Below are positions 31,675 to 41,743 of a DNA stretch of 64,000 nt, piece after piece. The DNA is from Halieaceae bacterium (GTDB lineage: Bacteria; Pseudomonadota; Gammaproteobacteria; Pseudomonadales; Halieaceae), in NCBI GenBank assembly GCA_902623175.1, contig CACNSR010000014.1:1-64000 (forward strand), read 5' to 3'. The notes beneath the pieces are model-generated. The model did not search any database. It worked only from the letters and a program-made list of their open reading frames with translations, and was not told the origin of the DNA. Each line of letters begins with the position of its first letter. Position 1 is the first letter of the stretch. Both the position numbers and the translations under genes were made by a program.

Positions 31675-31785
31675 ATGTCGAAAAGCAACCTTGAAGATGG
31701 CGTAGCCGACGCAATCGCAGCTACCGCGCTGATTAGCGTTGCACTGGTGGCTCTGATGATTTGGCTATCGGGATTACCCAGCTAA
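31675..31785 (+). CDS. Small membrane protein, 36 residues
   Basis: ATG 31675 follows GGGAG at good spacing and opens a short protein, MSKSNLEDGVADAIAATALI, continuing into a single hydrophobic helix (SVALVALMIWLSGL). One predicted membrane span; no recognisable family. An upstream in-frame start at 31531 would add an Arg-rich stretch without conservation signs. Its end overlaps the convergent dehydratase gene by 12 bp. Real but uncharacterised is the best reading. Confidence 0.55.
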   Translation: MSKSNLEDGVADAIAATALISVALVALMIWLSGLPS

Positions 31786-32793
31786 GGTCAGACACTCTGA
31801 AAATCGGCGTTCATCGACATTACCGCCGGTGAGCGTCACCAATACCCGCTGTCCGTGAAACAGCTCGGGTTGGGATAGCAGCGCCCCGAGTGCGACGGCA
31901 CCGCTGGGCTCCAACCTAACACCAAGGCATTGCCAGACTGTGCGCATGGCAGTGGCAACATGTTCATTCGACACGCAAAGACCTTCTGCCTGGTTTGCCT
32001 GATTAATCGAGAAAGTCAGTTTCCCAGGGGTGAGCGCTAGAAGACCATCACACCACTGCGCGCCATCGCCGGGTGCTCTCACTCGCGTACCGCTTTGAAA
32101 AGAAAGATGATGATCGTGCCAGCCATTGGGCTCTGCGGTGAGGATGCGCGTCTTCAAGGAGCGTGACCGGAGATACGTGCCGATCCCCGCGGCCAGCCCG
32201 CCACCCCCTGTGCAAATGATGGCGGCGTCAATGCCCTCGGGTACCTGCAAAATCACTTCAGCGCCGCAGGTGCCCTGACCCGCAATGGTCTGCCAGTCAT
32301 CATAGGGCTTTACAAGTGGTGCAGGGCTTTTGTCTTGCAGGGCACTTGCAACTTGCTCCCGATCCTCTGACAGTCGGTCATACGAGACGATGTCGCCTCC
32401 GAGACGGCGGATACGTTCAATCTTGGCCACAGGCGCATCATGAGGCACCACAATCGTCGCGGTCATCCCGAGGCACTGTGCGGCATAGGCGACCCCGATG
32501 CCATGATTGCCCGAGGAAAACGCGATCACGCGATCCGCTCCTCCCAAAGACAGTTGCATCATCACGTTTAATGCGCCGCGAATTTTGAACGACCCGGTTG
32601 CCTGCACGCACTCTGCCTTGAGCATCACTTGGCCATTAATCAGTGCATCCAGCGAAGGGAGACGCAGAATGGGCGTGGCCGGCGCATAACGATGCACCCG
32701 GGGTAGGGCGGCATCGATATCGGCCACCAAGCGCAACAGGTCTGACTTATTGAGCCCGCTTGTAGATCTCTCTGCGTGTGCTGTATCGCTCAT
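31774..32793 (-). CDS. PLP-dependent serine/threonine dehydratase-like enzyme
   Basis: Fold type II PLP enzyme, 339 residues from this start. The PLP lysine is in ATGSFKIRGALN, the glycine loop is TGGGGLAAGIGTYL, and FSSGNHGIGVAYAAQ matches threonine dehydratase/serine racemase. There is no C-terminal ACT regulatory domain, so it resembles the catabolic TdcB or serine-racemase group rather than biosynthetic IlvA. The start is uncertain: ATG 32793 gives a normal N-terminus; ATG 32865 would add 24 residues, and neither has a clear Shine-Dalgarno. Confidence 0.85.
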   Translation of the reverse strand: MSDTAHAERSTSGLNKSDLLRLVADIDAALPRVHRYAPATPILRLPSLDALINGQVMLKAECVQATGSFKIRGALNVMMQLSLGGADRVIAFSSGNHGIGVAYAAQCLGMTATIVVPHDAPVAKIERIRRLGGDIVSYDRLSEDREQVASALQDKSPAPLVKPYDDWQTIAGQGTCGAEVILQVPEGIDAAIICTGGGGLAAGIGTYLRSRSLKTRILTAEPNGWHDHHLSFQSGTRVRAPGDGAQWCDGLLALTPGKLTFSINQANQAEGLCVSNEHVATAMRTVWQCLGVRLEPSGAVALGALLSQPELFHGQRVLVTLTGGNVDERRFSECLTLAG

Positions 32794-32952
32794 GGTGATC
32801 AAGTCTAATCCAGACGCCTTATCCGTGTGCAGGCGAGCTGGCAGTGATATGTACTCGCGTCCCATTGGGCTGCACCAGACGACATTGTCAGGCCCGGCAC
32901 AAAACCGTTATTATCCGGCTGTTTTGCTAGGTTATGTCGGGATAGTACCTCC

Positions 32953-33528
32953 ATGGTCACGATTACTGAATCAGCGCAGGAGTACTTGGCAGAGCTGCTC
33001 TCCAAGCAGGAGGACGCGCTGGGTGTCAGAGTATTCATTAATGACCCAGGCACTCCCAGGGCCGAAACCTGCATTGCTTACTGTCGCGAGGGCGATGTGG
33101 AAGAAGGGGATGTCGAGGAGTCGTTTAAGCACTTCACTGCTTGGTTTCAAGGCAGAAGCATCCCGTTCCTGGAAGATGCTCTGGTCGATTACTCTGCGGA
33201 TAGGATGGGAGGGCAACTTACTATCAAGGCGCCGAACGCCAAAATGCCCCGCGTATCCGACGATAGCCCGCTCGAGGACCGCATCAACTACGTTTTGTAC
33301 AATGAAGTTAACCCTTCACTTGCTGCACACGGTGGCGAGGTCTCGCTGATAGAGGTCACAGAGGACCAATTCGCGATACTGCAGTTTGGCGGCGGGTGCC
33401 AGGGTTGCAGCGCTGTGGATATGACCTTAAAGGGCGGGGTTGAAAAGACCTTGCTAGAGCAAATCCCGCAATTGGCAGGCGTGCGGGATAACACCGATCA
33501 CAGTGATCGTAGTCAGGCGTATTACTGA
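32953..33528 (+). CDS. nfuA: Fe/S biogenesis protein NfuA
   Basis: A 191-residue carrier that delivers 4Fe-4S clusters to target proteins. An N-terminal degenerate IscA-like domain ([16 protein letters not shown]) is fused to a C-terminal NifU-like domain with the cluster-binding [15 protein letters not shown]. The [17 protein letters not shown] stretch is typical. The 3' end overlaps the convergent DAHP synthase gene by 7 bp. Confidence 0.95.
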   Translation: MVTITESAQEYLAELLSKQEDALGVRVFINDPGTPRAETCIAYCREGDVEEGDVEESFKHFTAWFQGRSIPFLEDALVDYSADRMGGQLTIKAPNAKMPRVSDDSPLEDRINYVLYNEVNPSLAAHGGEVSLIEVTEDQFAILQFGGGCQGCSAVDMTLKGGVEKTLLEQIPQLAGVRDNTDHSDRSQAYY

Positions 33529-34601
33529 GCCGCTCTTGCTTTCAGTGCGGCGGCGGTAGCTTCAGAGAGCTCGAGGATGAGCGACTCCGTGGTGGTCCAG
33601 TCAATACAGCCATCGGTTACGGACACGCCATAGCGTAACGCCGACAGGTCGTCCGGAATCGCCTGATTACCGGCCTCAAGATGGCTCTCCAGCATGAGTC
33701 CGATAATCGATTGGTTGCCATCGACAATCTGCTCGCTCACATGGCGTGCTACAGCGGGTTGCAGCGCCGGATCTTTCTCGGAGTTGGCGTGACTGCAATC
33801 GACCATAATATTGGCAGGGAGACTCGCGGCCTGAAGATCTTTTTCACATTGAGCGATCTGCTCGGCGCGATAGTTTGGGCCATGACTGCCCCCTCGTAGC
33901 ACAATGTGACCATACCGATTGCCACTGGTTTCAAACACCGACACCTTGCCTTCCGAGTTGATGCCCAAAAAACGATGCGGATTGGCCACTGACTGCAAGG
34001 CGTTGACCGCTACTTCCAAACCGCCGTCGGTACCATTTTTGAATCCCACGGGAGAAGACAGGCCGCTGGCCATTTCACGATGGGTTTGTGATTCGGTGGT
34101 TCTAGCCCCGATGGCGGACCAGCCGATGAGATCATGCAGGTACTGTGGCGTAATGGGGTCGAGCGCTTCCGTGGCGGTCGGCAGCCCAAGCGCCAGAATA
34201 TCCCTGAGTAATGTCCGTCCAATCGTAAGGCCATTCTCGATTTCAAAGGAATCGTCTAGGTTGGGATCATTGATCAGGCCCTTCCAGCCGACGGTTGTCC
34301 GCGGTTTCTCAAAGTAAACGCGCATGACCAGGTAAAGGTTTTCAGCGACCCGTGTTGACAAGTCTTTTAAGCGGTTGGCGTAGTCCAGAGCTGCGTTCAC
34401 ATCGTGAATCGAGCAGGGCCCCACCACTACCATCAATCGATGATCTTGTCGGTCAATGATCTGTTCGATCGTCGTCCGGGACGCAGAGACAAACTCATAG
34501 ATCGCCTCTGGAATCTCGATGATGTCCCGTAGCGTCGAAGGCGACATCAAGACGCGCTGATTCGCAACGTTTACGTTGTGTATCTGGGGGTTGGCCACCA
34601 T
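33522..34601 (-). CDS. aroG: 3-deoxy-7-phosphoheptulonate synthase (class I)
   Basis: First step of the shikimate pathway: erythrose-4-phosphate plus PEP to DAHP; 359 residues. The class I signature [17 protein letters not shown], the metal and PEP site [17 protein letters not shown], and [12 protein letters not shown] are all present. The feedback subtype (Phe-, Tyr- or Trp-sensitive) cannot be decided by eye, so the symbol aroG is used for the family. It is divergent from the AddB-like gene. Confidence 0.93.
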   Translation of the reverse strand: MVANPQIHNVNVANQRVLMSPSTLRDIIEIPEAIYEFVSASRTTIEQIIDRQDHRLMVVVGPCSIHDVNAALDYANRLKDLSTRVAENLYLVMRVYFEKPRTTVGWKGLINDPNLDDSFEIENGLTIGRTLLRDILALGLPTATEALDPITPQYLHDLIGWSAIGARTTESQTHREMASGLSSPVGFKNGTDGGLEVAVNALQSVANPHRFLGINSEGKVSVFETSGNRYGHIVLRGGSHGPNYRAEQIAQCEKDLQAASLPANIMVDCSHANSEKDPALQPAVARHVSEQIVDGNQSIIGLMLESHLEAGNQAIPDDLSALRYGVSVTDGCIDWTTTESLILELSEATAAALKARAAQ

Positions 34602-34816
34602 GCTGTCCTCTTTTTTTAGCTCGACGTCTGGTCAGTCAGCCCTGGGCTTCATCACGTCGTGACTGAAGTCAGGCACCTTCCGGGGGGCGGGAGTGTACCG
34701 ATTCGGTGGAGGAAATTCAGCCGCAACGCTATGACGTCGTGATCTGTCGTATCAATCGACATATCCACTCGTCGGCGGGTTCCCGACCCGTTCACGCCCA
34801 TGGGATACTCCACGCC

Positions 34817-37486
34817 ATGCGTTCGACTGTAGATTTACCGCTCTTTTTGCCCTTACTGGAGGGAGGTGTGTGCATCGTGACGCCGGGTAAACGACTCGCA
34901 CGCGAGATCACAGAGAGTTGGGTTAGGCATTGTAATAGTGGCAGCCCGGTTATCGCCACTCCGAGAGTGACCACGGTTGATAGTTGGCTGGAGCAGGCAT
35001 GGTCGCGCGCCGTAGAGGCCGGTCGACTACCCCCCGCACGACTGCTGTCCCCACAGCAGGATCTGGCCGTTTGGCAGCAGCTTGTACGGAGCGATTTGGA
35101 GGAGCGCATCGGTTTCTCGCTCACCCATCCCAGAGCAGCCGCCCAACGCGCTCAGGCTGCTTGGAACAAGCTGATGATGCATGACGGCGCCGGCTTGAAA
35201 GATCTCTGGTCAGCCTTTCAGTACGACGACGATTGCCAGGTCTTTTCAGACTGGGCGCGCCAATACAACGCCCGGATCAGTGAGTTGGGGGCCTTGTCTC
35301 GCTATGGGGTCTATCAACAGTTACTGACGCTGTCGGTGACAGAACGACCGTCAGTGGGGCTTTTTACCGTACCTGATCTGCCGCCGCTGACTCGCAGAGC
35401 CCTCGATCATTTGGCCAGCGTGACACTGATCGAGCCGGACCGTGGTGACTATGCCAATATTCCGGTGCGGTCTTTCATTACCCGGGATGACGAACTGTTT
35501 GCTGCTGCACAGTGGGCGTATGCGAGCAGCGTTGGCTCGGGGCAGCGAGTCGGGATTGTGCTGCTCGACATGGCCAACGACCGCAATCGTTTGGAGTACT
35601 TTCTCCGGCAGGAATTCAATTGCCTCGACGCCCGTTACAACGATTTGCCCGTCAACTTTACAACCGGCATGCCGCTGGCAAACACGCCTTTGTTTCGGGA
35701 TGCGCTGGCCGTGCTGGAGTGGGAGGTGCATCCACTTGGTCGCTCCCAATGGTTGAGTTTGACGCGCTCGCCGTATCTGGCATTTCAAGACGATCTGGAG
35801 ATGATCCCCGGGTTGATTCAGGCGCAGTTCAGGTCGGGCAGTCATGAGATCTCAATCGATAGCGCGCTGCACATTGCGGCGCGACACGATTCATCCTCCG
35901 AGGTAACTCGCATTCTGCGCTCGATTAGATCCAGTCGGGTCCAGATGGGCGTCAGGAATCTCGATGATTGGACAGAGGTAATTCGTGAGCGCTTGGCGCT
36001 CTGGGGATGGCCGGGCAGACCCGGCCTGGATTCGATTGAATATCAGCAGTTCCAACGTCTTGATGTGAGCCTCGACGCGCTTTCCTCGTTTGCAGCGGTA
36101 ATGCCTCATCAGTCCTATGAGTCCGCCCTCGGTGTCTGGCGGGACTGTCTGGCCGCGACCGTGTTCCAGCCGAAAACCCGGTACGACAGCATTCAGGTAG
36201 TGGGCCCATTGGAGGCCGTAGGGGGGGAATTTGATGCCCTGTGGATCTGTGGTGCGCAACGAGGTTTACTGCCAGCCCGGCCGCGCGTTGAACCGTTCTT
36301 GCCAGCGGCCATTCAGAAATCGCTTGGCATGGCGGATATCGATGAGGCGGCGCTGACTGAAGAAGCCTGCACGCTGCTTGAGGTTTGGTTTGCCGGTAGC
36401 CGAAAGGTCACTGCCAGCTTCCACAGGATTGATCAAGGATTGCCACAGCATGCCAGTGCTTTGTTGTCTGGCAAGGTTAGCGAGGCCGATACTTCTTGGT
36501 TTCCGCCGGCGCGATGGGTAGGCCCGTTGCAAGTAGAGCCCGCTCCGGAAGACGCATCACTGCCTCTCGATGCGACTGAGACAACCGGCGGCACGTCGCT
36601 CATCCGTGATCAGGCGGCCTGTCCCTTCCGTGCCTTCGCGAGACACCGGCTCAATCTGCCCTCACTTCAACCGATACAGATTGGGATTTCGGCGTCCGAG
36701 AGAGGCGCTTTTCTCCATGAGGCTTTGTTTCGATTGTGGCGCCAGATCGAGTCCAGTGACGCATTGGCTTCACTATCACCTTCAGCGGAGAAGAACCTGA
36801 TTGAAGAAGCGGTAACCGCCGCTATGCAGCATACTGAAAGCGCCTGCGAGGCCCGAGGTTACAGCCTGCGAGAGCGGGCGGGCTCAGCTTGTTGGCAACT
36901 AGAGCAGAAGCTGTGCGTTGATCTGCTAGGACAGTGGTTAGGGCATGAGCGAGAACGGAGTGCGTCGTTTCGCGTAGTGGAGATGGAGCAAAACCAAACG
37001 CTGCAGGTGGAGGGCTTGTCGCTCACCCTGCGCCCTGACAGGATCGATGAACTTGAAGATGGCCGCAGAGCGGTCATCGACTATAAAACGCAGGCACCCT
37101 CGAGGACCCACTGGCTGGGGGAGCGTCCACAACAACCACAGCTGCCGCTATACAGCCTGCTTGAACCCAAGATACAAGGCATTGCATTTGCTGAGCTGTC
37201 GACGAGTGACCCGGTTCAGTTCATCGCATTGGGTGCGGATCTGGGTCTAGCCAAAGGTGATGGCAAATCCTTAGAGCAGCAAACTCGCAGTATTGCTGCC
37301 ACATGGCCTGAACTGGTTGCGCAGTGGGAGACGTCACTAAAGCAACTGGCCGGGGAGTTCATGGCTGGGGAGGCCGCCGTTAACCCACAGCCTGGCGCCT
37401 GCGATTATTGCGACCTAGCGTCGCTGTGTCGCATTAAAGAGGTGAGTACCGGCGCCGATCCCGTAGCCAGTGAGGAGTCAGCGTGA
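34817..37486 (+). CDS. AddB-like nuclease, probable recombination repair protein
   Basis: An 889-residue relative of AddB. It opens with LFLPLLEGGVCIVTPGKRLA and lacks an obvious intact helicase P-loop. The C-terminal PD-(D/E)XK nuclease is visible as LRPDRIDELEDG then AVIDYKTQ. A cysteine at ~597 (DQAACPFRAFARHRL) together with the terminal CDYCDLASLC forms the four-cysteine iron-sulfur staple known from AddB. ATG 34817 is chosen because upstream residues are not family-like. The gene overlaps the following helicase by GTGA, so the two subunits are probably made together, analogous to AddAB/RecBCD processing of double-strand ends. Confidence 0.85.
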   Translation: MRSTVDLPLFLPLLEGGVCIVTPGKRLAREITESWVRHCNSGSPVIATPRVTTVDSWLEQAWSRAVEAGRLPPARLLSPQQDLAVWQQLVRSDLEERIGFSLTHPRAAAQRAQAAWNKLMMHDGAGLKDLWSAFQYDDDCQVFSDWARQYNARISELGALSRYGVYQQLLTLSVTERPSVGLFTVPDLPPLTRRALDHLASVTLIEPDRGDYANIPVRSFITRDDELFAAAQWAYASSVGSGQRVGIVLLDMANDRNRLEYFLRQEFNCLDARYNDLPVNFTTGMPLANTPLFRDALAVLEWEVHPLGRSQWLSLTRSPYLAFQDDLEMIPGLIQAQFRSGSHEISIDSALHIAARHDSSSEVTRILRSIRSSRVQMGVRNLDDWTEVIRERLALWGWPGRPGLDSIEYQQFQRLDVSLDALSSFAAVMPHQSYESALGVWRDCLAATVFQPKTRYDSIQVVGPLEAVGGEFDALWICGAQRGLLPARPRVEPFLPAAIQKSLGMADIDEAALTEEACTLLEVWFAGSRKVTASFHRIDQGLPQHASALLSGKVSEADTSWFPPARWVGPLQVEPAPEDASLPLDATETTGGTSLIRDQAACPFRAFARHRLNLPSLQPIQIGISASERGAFLHEALFRLWRQIESSDALASLSPSAEKNLIEEAVTAAMQHTESACEARGYSLRERAGSACWQLEQKLCVDLLGQWLGHERERSASFRVVEMEQNQTLQVEGLSLTLRPDRIDELEDGRRAVIDYKTQAPSRTHWLGERPQQPQLPLYSLLEPKIQGIAFAELSTSDPVQFIALGADLGLAKGDGKSLEQQTRSIAATWPELVAQWETSLKQLAGEFMAGEAAVNPQPGACDYCDLASLCRIKEVSTGADPVASEESA

Positions 37487-40400
37487 CGGCCTCAGACCAA
37501 ACTGTCCGGCGGGAAGCGATCGATCCGACAAGGAGCTTTTGTGTCAGCGCGCCCGCGGGGTCGGGCAAAACCGAGCTGCTCACGCAACGACTGTTGGCAC
37601 TGCTGGCACGAGTGGATCGTCCGGAGCAGGTGTTGGCCATTACATTTACGCGCAAAGCAGCGAGCGAAATGGCACTCCGGGTCATGGAGAAGCTGGATCA
37701 GGCGCGTGAGAATGTGCCGGTGACTGCGGAACATGAGCGTCAGACCAGAGCGCTGGCGCTTGCGGTGATTGATCACGCGGCGCACAAACAGTGGCGACTG
37801 GACGACACGACGCTCAATATCCGGACGATCGACAGCTTTTGTCATGAGCTAACGCGGCAGATGCCGATATTGAGTGGTACCGGCGGATTAGTAGAACCGG
37901 TCGACAACGCGCAGCCGCTTTATGAAGAGGCCGTCAGGCAGTTTCTCGCCCAGGCAGGAGAGGGCGCCACCGGCGAGCGGATTTACCGGCTGCTTGAGCA
38001 TTTTGATAATCGCTGGTCACGAGCGAGTGAGTTACTGGTCGCCTTGTTGGGACGCAGGGCTGACTGGGCCGAGGTCGTTAACCAACACCATGATCCGGAG
38101 ACGGCCGAGGCAAGTTTGGCGGAGACCATCGGTCATCTAACTTCAGGCCGTTTACGGGATGCGCTGCGTCGTCTTGAGGACCACTTGAGCGCTTTGATGC
38201 CGGCGATCAACGAGGCGAGGGTGCAGCTCGACGGGGCGCCGCTGTCGCTCTCCGATAGCCCTGAGTCACTGGCCGATTGGCACGCCATGATCGGCATGCT
38301 TCTCACTGCTAAGAGCGAATGGCGGAAGCCCCGCGGGATCAACGCGAAACTCGGCTTCCCGCCCAAAAGCGATCATAAAATTCAGTTTGCGTCGATTCTT
38401 GAGACGCTGAGCGCTGACTCGCTTTTACTGGAGGACCTGATAGAGATCAGGCAGCTGCCTGTCACCACGCACGGTGAGGATGCCTGGCAATTGATCGTGC
38501 TTATCTCGTCTCTATTGCCAGTGCTTCAGGCGCACCTGCTGCTGATCTTTCAGCGCAGTGGGCAGGTGGACCACACCCACGTTGCGCTGGCGGCGATTCA
38601 GGCATTGGGCACGGACGAGATGCCGACGGCATTGGCGCAAAGGTTGGATTATCAAACTGAGCATATTCTCATCGACGAGTTTCAAGATACCTCCTCTTCG
38701 CAGGCCCAGCTCTTGGAGCGGCTCATGCGAGGCTGGCCTGAACATAACGCTACTGGGGCCGCCCCTAGAACGCTGTTCATGGTAGGTGACGCGATGCAGT
38801 CAATTTATGGATTTCGGTATGCGGATGTGGCGCTGTTTTTGAAGGCCAGACAGGGCCAGTTCGCTGGTCTTACACTGGAGTCGGTGACGTTGACCCAAAA
38901 CTTTCGGTCTCGACCAGAGGTGGTGGCGTGGGTTAACGACACGTTTGCGGAGCTCATGGGAGCAGAGGACGCGCCTCACTGCGGTAGGGTGAGGCACGTG
39001 AAAGCAGAAAGTTTGCCGGGCCACGAGCCGTCTGCGGACGCCGGCGTTCATATCACGCTTTTTGAACATCAGGATGAGTTCGAGGAAGCGCAGTTCATTG
39101 CAAAACAGGTGGCTGAAGTTGTCGTGCGAGACGGTAATGCGAGCATCGCGATCCTTGTGCGCGCCAAAAATCACGCGGATGAGGTGGCCGAATCGCTTCG
39201 GCAGGCCGGCATCGCGTTTAGCGGTGACACGATCCAGTCGCTAGCTGAAAAGCCGGTGATCAAGGATCTGCTGGCCCTATGTCGCTATCTCGCGAATCCA
39301 GCCGACACCATCGCGGCGGTTTCGCTTCTTAGGGGCCCCTGGTGTGGCGTGACGTTACCCACACTGGCCCAGTTGTTAACTGCGCATCCGGAGCGACCCC
39401 TCAATGTTATGCGGGCGCTAGAGCAGCCTCCAGAGGTTGCCGATGACGAGGTGAGGCGTCTGCAGCAGATTTCTGCCGTATTACAGTGGGCCCAAATGAA
39501 GCGTGATCGTCTGGCGTTGTCGATATGGGTGGAGCAGATCTGGTTGCGTCTGGGCGGAGCGCTATCAACACACAGTCGGGATTTACGGTGCGTCGAGGCG
39601 TTTTTGGCCTCTCTGCGTAAGGCCGAGAAATTGGGGTTAGGTCTAGATCTTGACTGGCTTGAACGTGACATTGCCATGAGCGGCTTGGAGTCACCCGACA
39701 CCGGTCATGCCGTTACGATCATGACACTGCACAAGGCTAAGGGGCTTGAGTTTGATTACGTTTTTATTCCCCACCTCCAGAAGCGGGCGCGGGCACTCCA
39801 AAGAGAGCTGATCCGCTGGCATTGGCACCAGGATAATGACGCAAGGCGGCTGCTGATCGCGGCCAATGACGACAACAAACAGTCAAGAACGCTCTATAAC
39901 TATCTAAACGCGCTACAAAAAAAGAAAGATCAGGAAGAGCTAAAGCGGTTGCTTTACGTCGGCGTGACCAGGGCCAAGGTTGCAGCCTATTTAACGGCCT
40001 CCGTGGATTCGGTTGAGGAGGAGGGGGCCACAGAGGGGGCCTCCGGTTCGCTCCTGCGACTACTCATGTCATCAGTGACCGCATCCAGCTGCGTCAAAAC
40101 TCAGTCAACCACAGAACCAATAGTCCGCAACGTTCGCAGTGCTTATGGGAAAGTGCGTCAGCCTTCCCGCTACCGGCTGACACTGGATGCTAGGCAAGCC
40201 ATCCAAGCGCGCGTCTGTGAGGGTGCTGAGCAGTCGGATTTCGCTTCTATCAATTTACACAATACGATACAAATCCCACTGAGCGCCGGCAATCGTTTAG
40301 AGCGGATTATTGGTGTTGTGACGCACAGAGTGCTGGAGCTTGCTGCGTCAGAAGACTCGCTCATGAGCGCGCAAGACCCAAGGGTGCAATTATGGATCGA

Positions 40401-40821
40401 GCACAATCTCTCCCATTATTCGCTGACGCCGCAATGCGCTGAGCGGGCAAAAAACAGAGTCTCTGAACTCGCGGAGCGGGCGCTGAGCTGTGAAACGGGC
40501 CGTTGGATTCTGGGCGCTCAAACTGAGGCAAAGTCAGAACTGGCGATCAGCCGAGTCGAGGCAGGCGAGGTCAAAAACTATGTCATTGATCGGACTTTCC
40601 TGGACCACCAAGAGGGTGTGCGATGGATTATTGACTATAAGACCAGCAAGCCGGCGGCAGGCGAGAAATTAACTCACTTTGAGGCGCGAGAATGTGAGGC
40701 GTATCGAAAGCAGCTCAAAAACTATATTGAGCTGATAAGCGGGATGAATTGGGAAGTCGAGGCGCCGATTAAAGCGGCACTCTACTTTCCCGCAATACAG
40801 CACCTCAGCGTATACGAATAA
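37483..40821 (+). CDS. AddA-like UvrD-family helicase/nuclease
   Basis: A 1112-residue superfamily 1 helicase. Walker A is SAPAGSGKTELLTQR, motif II LIDEFQDTSS, motif III VGDAMQSIYGFR, motif IV TLTQNFRSRPEVV, motif VI LLYVGVTRAK. A C-terminal PD-(D/E)XK nuclease carries RWIIDYKTSKP. This domain order is that of AddA and of RecB. It starts at GTG 37483, overlapping the stop of the AddB-like gene. It should unwind and resect double-strand DNA ends with its partner. No recBCD genes are visible in the window. Confidence 0.92.
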   Translation: MTASDQTVRREAIDPTRSFCVSAPAGSGKTELLTQRLLALLARVDRPEQVLAITFTRKAASEMALRVMEKLDQARENVPVTAEHERQTRALALAVIDHAAHKQWRLDDTTLNIRTIDSFCHELTRQMPILSGTGGLVEPVDNAQPLYEEAVRQFLAQAGEGATGERIYRLLEHFDNRWSRASELLVALLGRRADWAEVVNQHHDPETAEASLAETIGHLTSGRLRDALRRLEDHLSALMPAINEARVQLDGAPLSLSDSPESLADWHAMIGMLLTAKSEWRKPRGINAKLGFPPKSDHKIQFASILETLSADSLLLEDLIEIRQLPVTTHGEDAWQLIVLISSLLPVLQAHLLLIFQRSGQVDHTHVALAAIQALGTDEMPTALAQRLDYQTEHILIDEFQDTSSSQAQLLERLMRGWPEHNATGAAPRTLFMVGDAMQSIYGFRYADVALFLKARQGQFAGLTLESVTLTQNFRSRPEVVAWVNDTFAELMGAEDAPHCGRVRHVKAESLPGHEPSADAGVHITLFEHQDEFEEAQFIAKQVAEVVVRDGNASIAILVRAKNHADEVAESLRQAGIAFSGDTIQSLAEKPVIKDLLALCRYLANPADTIAAVSLLRGPWCGVTLPTLAQLLTAHPERPLNVMRALEQPPEVADDEVRRLQQISAVLQWAQMKRDRLALSIWVEQIWLRLGGALSTHSRDLRCVEAFLASLRKAEKLGLGLDLDWLERDIAMSGLESPDTGHAVTIMTLHKAKGLEFDYVFIPHLQKRARALQRELIRWHWHQDNDARRLLIAANDDNKQSRTLYNYLNALQKKKDQEELKRLLYVGVTRAKVAAYLTASVDSVEEEGATEGASGSLLRLLMSSVTASSCVKTQSTTEPIVRNVRSAYGKVRQPSRYRLTLDARQAIQARVCEGAEQSDFASINLHNTIQIPLSAGNRLERIIGVVTHRVLELAASEDSLMSAQDPRVQLWIEHNLSHYSLTPQCAERAKNRVSELAERALSCETGRWILGAQTEAKSELAISRVEAGEVKNYVIDRTFLDHQEGVRWIIDYKTSKPAAGEKLTHFEARECEAYRKQLKNYIELISGMNWEVEAPIKAALYFPAIQHLSVYE

Positions 40822-40822
40822 A

Positions 40823-40844
40823 AAACCGGCACTCGCCGGGTTTT
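40823..40844 (+). terminator. Intrinsic terminator after the AddA-like gene
   Basis: AAACCGGC-actc-GCCGGGTTTT: a GC-rich stem with one bulged G and a short T-run, two bases after the stop codon. The A-run on the left makes it partly usable from the minus strand, where gloB ends about 90 bp away. Confidence 0.7.
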
Positions 40845-40935
40845 CAGGTATAAATTAGACGTTATCGCGATCAAGCGAGGGCATCACGCAATATTACGAG
40901 AGCGGAAAGCTCTCAAAGTGACGCTAATGGGATGT

Positions 40936-41706
40936 TCAGGCAGTGTTTTTCCACTCTCGGACGGCAGTAAAAACGCCGTCAGCCGTGTCTTCCGCCAGTT
41001 TGCCAGAGGCTTTTAGCGTCTCCTTGACTTCGGGGCTATCCCATCGGAGAAAGGGGTTGCAGGCCAGTTCGTCACTGATACGGGAGGGGACTGTCGGCTC
41101 GCCATTAGCGCGCCTGGCCTCACACGCGCCCAAAAACGCGCTCAACGCGCTGTTATTGGGCTCAACAAGTCGCGCAAACCGCAGGTTAGCCAGCGTGTAT
41201 TCGTGTCCGCAGAAGATCAACGTTTCGGGAGGTAAACCACGGAGTTTTTCCAGCGACCCTCGCATTTGCAGAGGCGTGCCCTCGAATACGCGCCCGCAGC
41301 CGCCCACAAAAAGGGTATCGCCACAAAAGAGGGCCTGCTCATCAGGGCTGTGATAAGCGATGTGGTCCAGCGTATGGCCGGGAACGCTCAGCACCGAAAA
41401 ATCGACCCCCAAAACGGATACGGTATCGCCCTGTGTCACCGTGCGATCGTATGGGCCAGCGGGGCTGTCCGGCGGGCCCCAGACCTCGCAACCCGTCTCA
41501 GTCTTCAAGGCAGCAACAGCACCTGTATGGTCAAAATGGTGATGAGTAACCAGGATGCCCGACAGCTGAACGTTTTCAACTTGCAACGCCGCCAGCACCG
41601 GTCCCGGCTCACCCGGATCCACAACGAAAGCTTGGTAGTTGCGAACAATCAACCAGATGTAGTTGTCGCTGAAGGCCCGAATCGGCGATATAGTCAACAT
41701 ATTCAT
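40936..41706 (-). CDS. gloB: Hydroxyacylglutathione hydrolase (glyoxalase II)
   Basis: A 256-residue metallo-beta-lactamase-fold enzyme that hydrolyses S-lactoylglutathione to lactate and glutathione. Metal site THHHFDHTGA, then GHTLDHIAYH, DTLFVGGCGRVFEG, FCGHEYTLANLRFA; the C-terminal Arg/Lys region (LRWDSPEVK) for glutathione binding is in place. It is divergent from the methyltransferase, a conserved gammaproteobacterial arrangement next to rnhA-dnaQ. Confidence 0.95.
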   Translation of the reverse strand: MNMLTISPIRAFSDNYIWLIVRNYQAFVVDPGEPGPVLAALQVENVQLSGILVTHHHFDHTGAVAALKTETGCEVWGPPDSPAGPYDRTVTQGDTVSVLGVDFSVLSVPGHTLDHIAYHSPDEQALFCGDTLFVGGCGRVFEGTPLQMRGSLEKLRGLPPETLIFCGHEYTLANLRFARLVEPNNSALSAFLGACEARRANGEPTVPSRISDELACNPFLRWDSPEVKETLKASGKLAEDTADGVFTAVREWKNTA

Positions 41707-41743
41707 TGAATGACCGGCTCCTTTGGTGCCAAGAGGCTAACCT

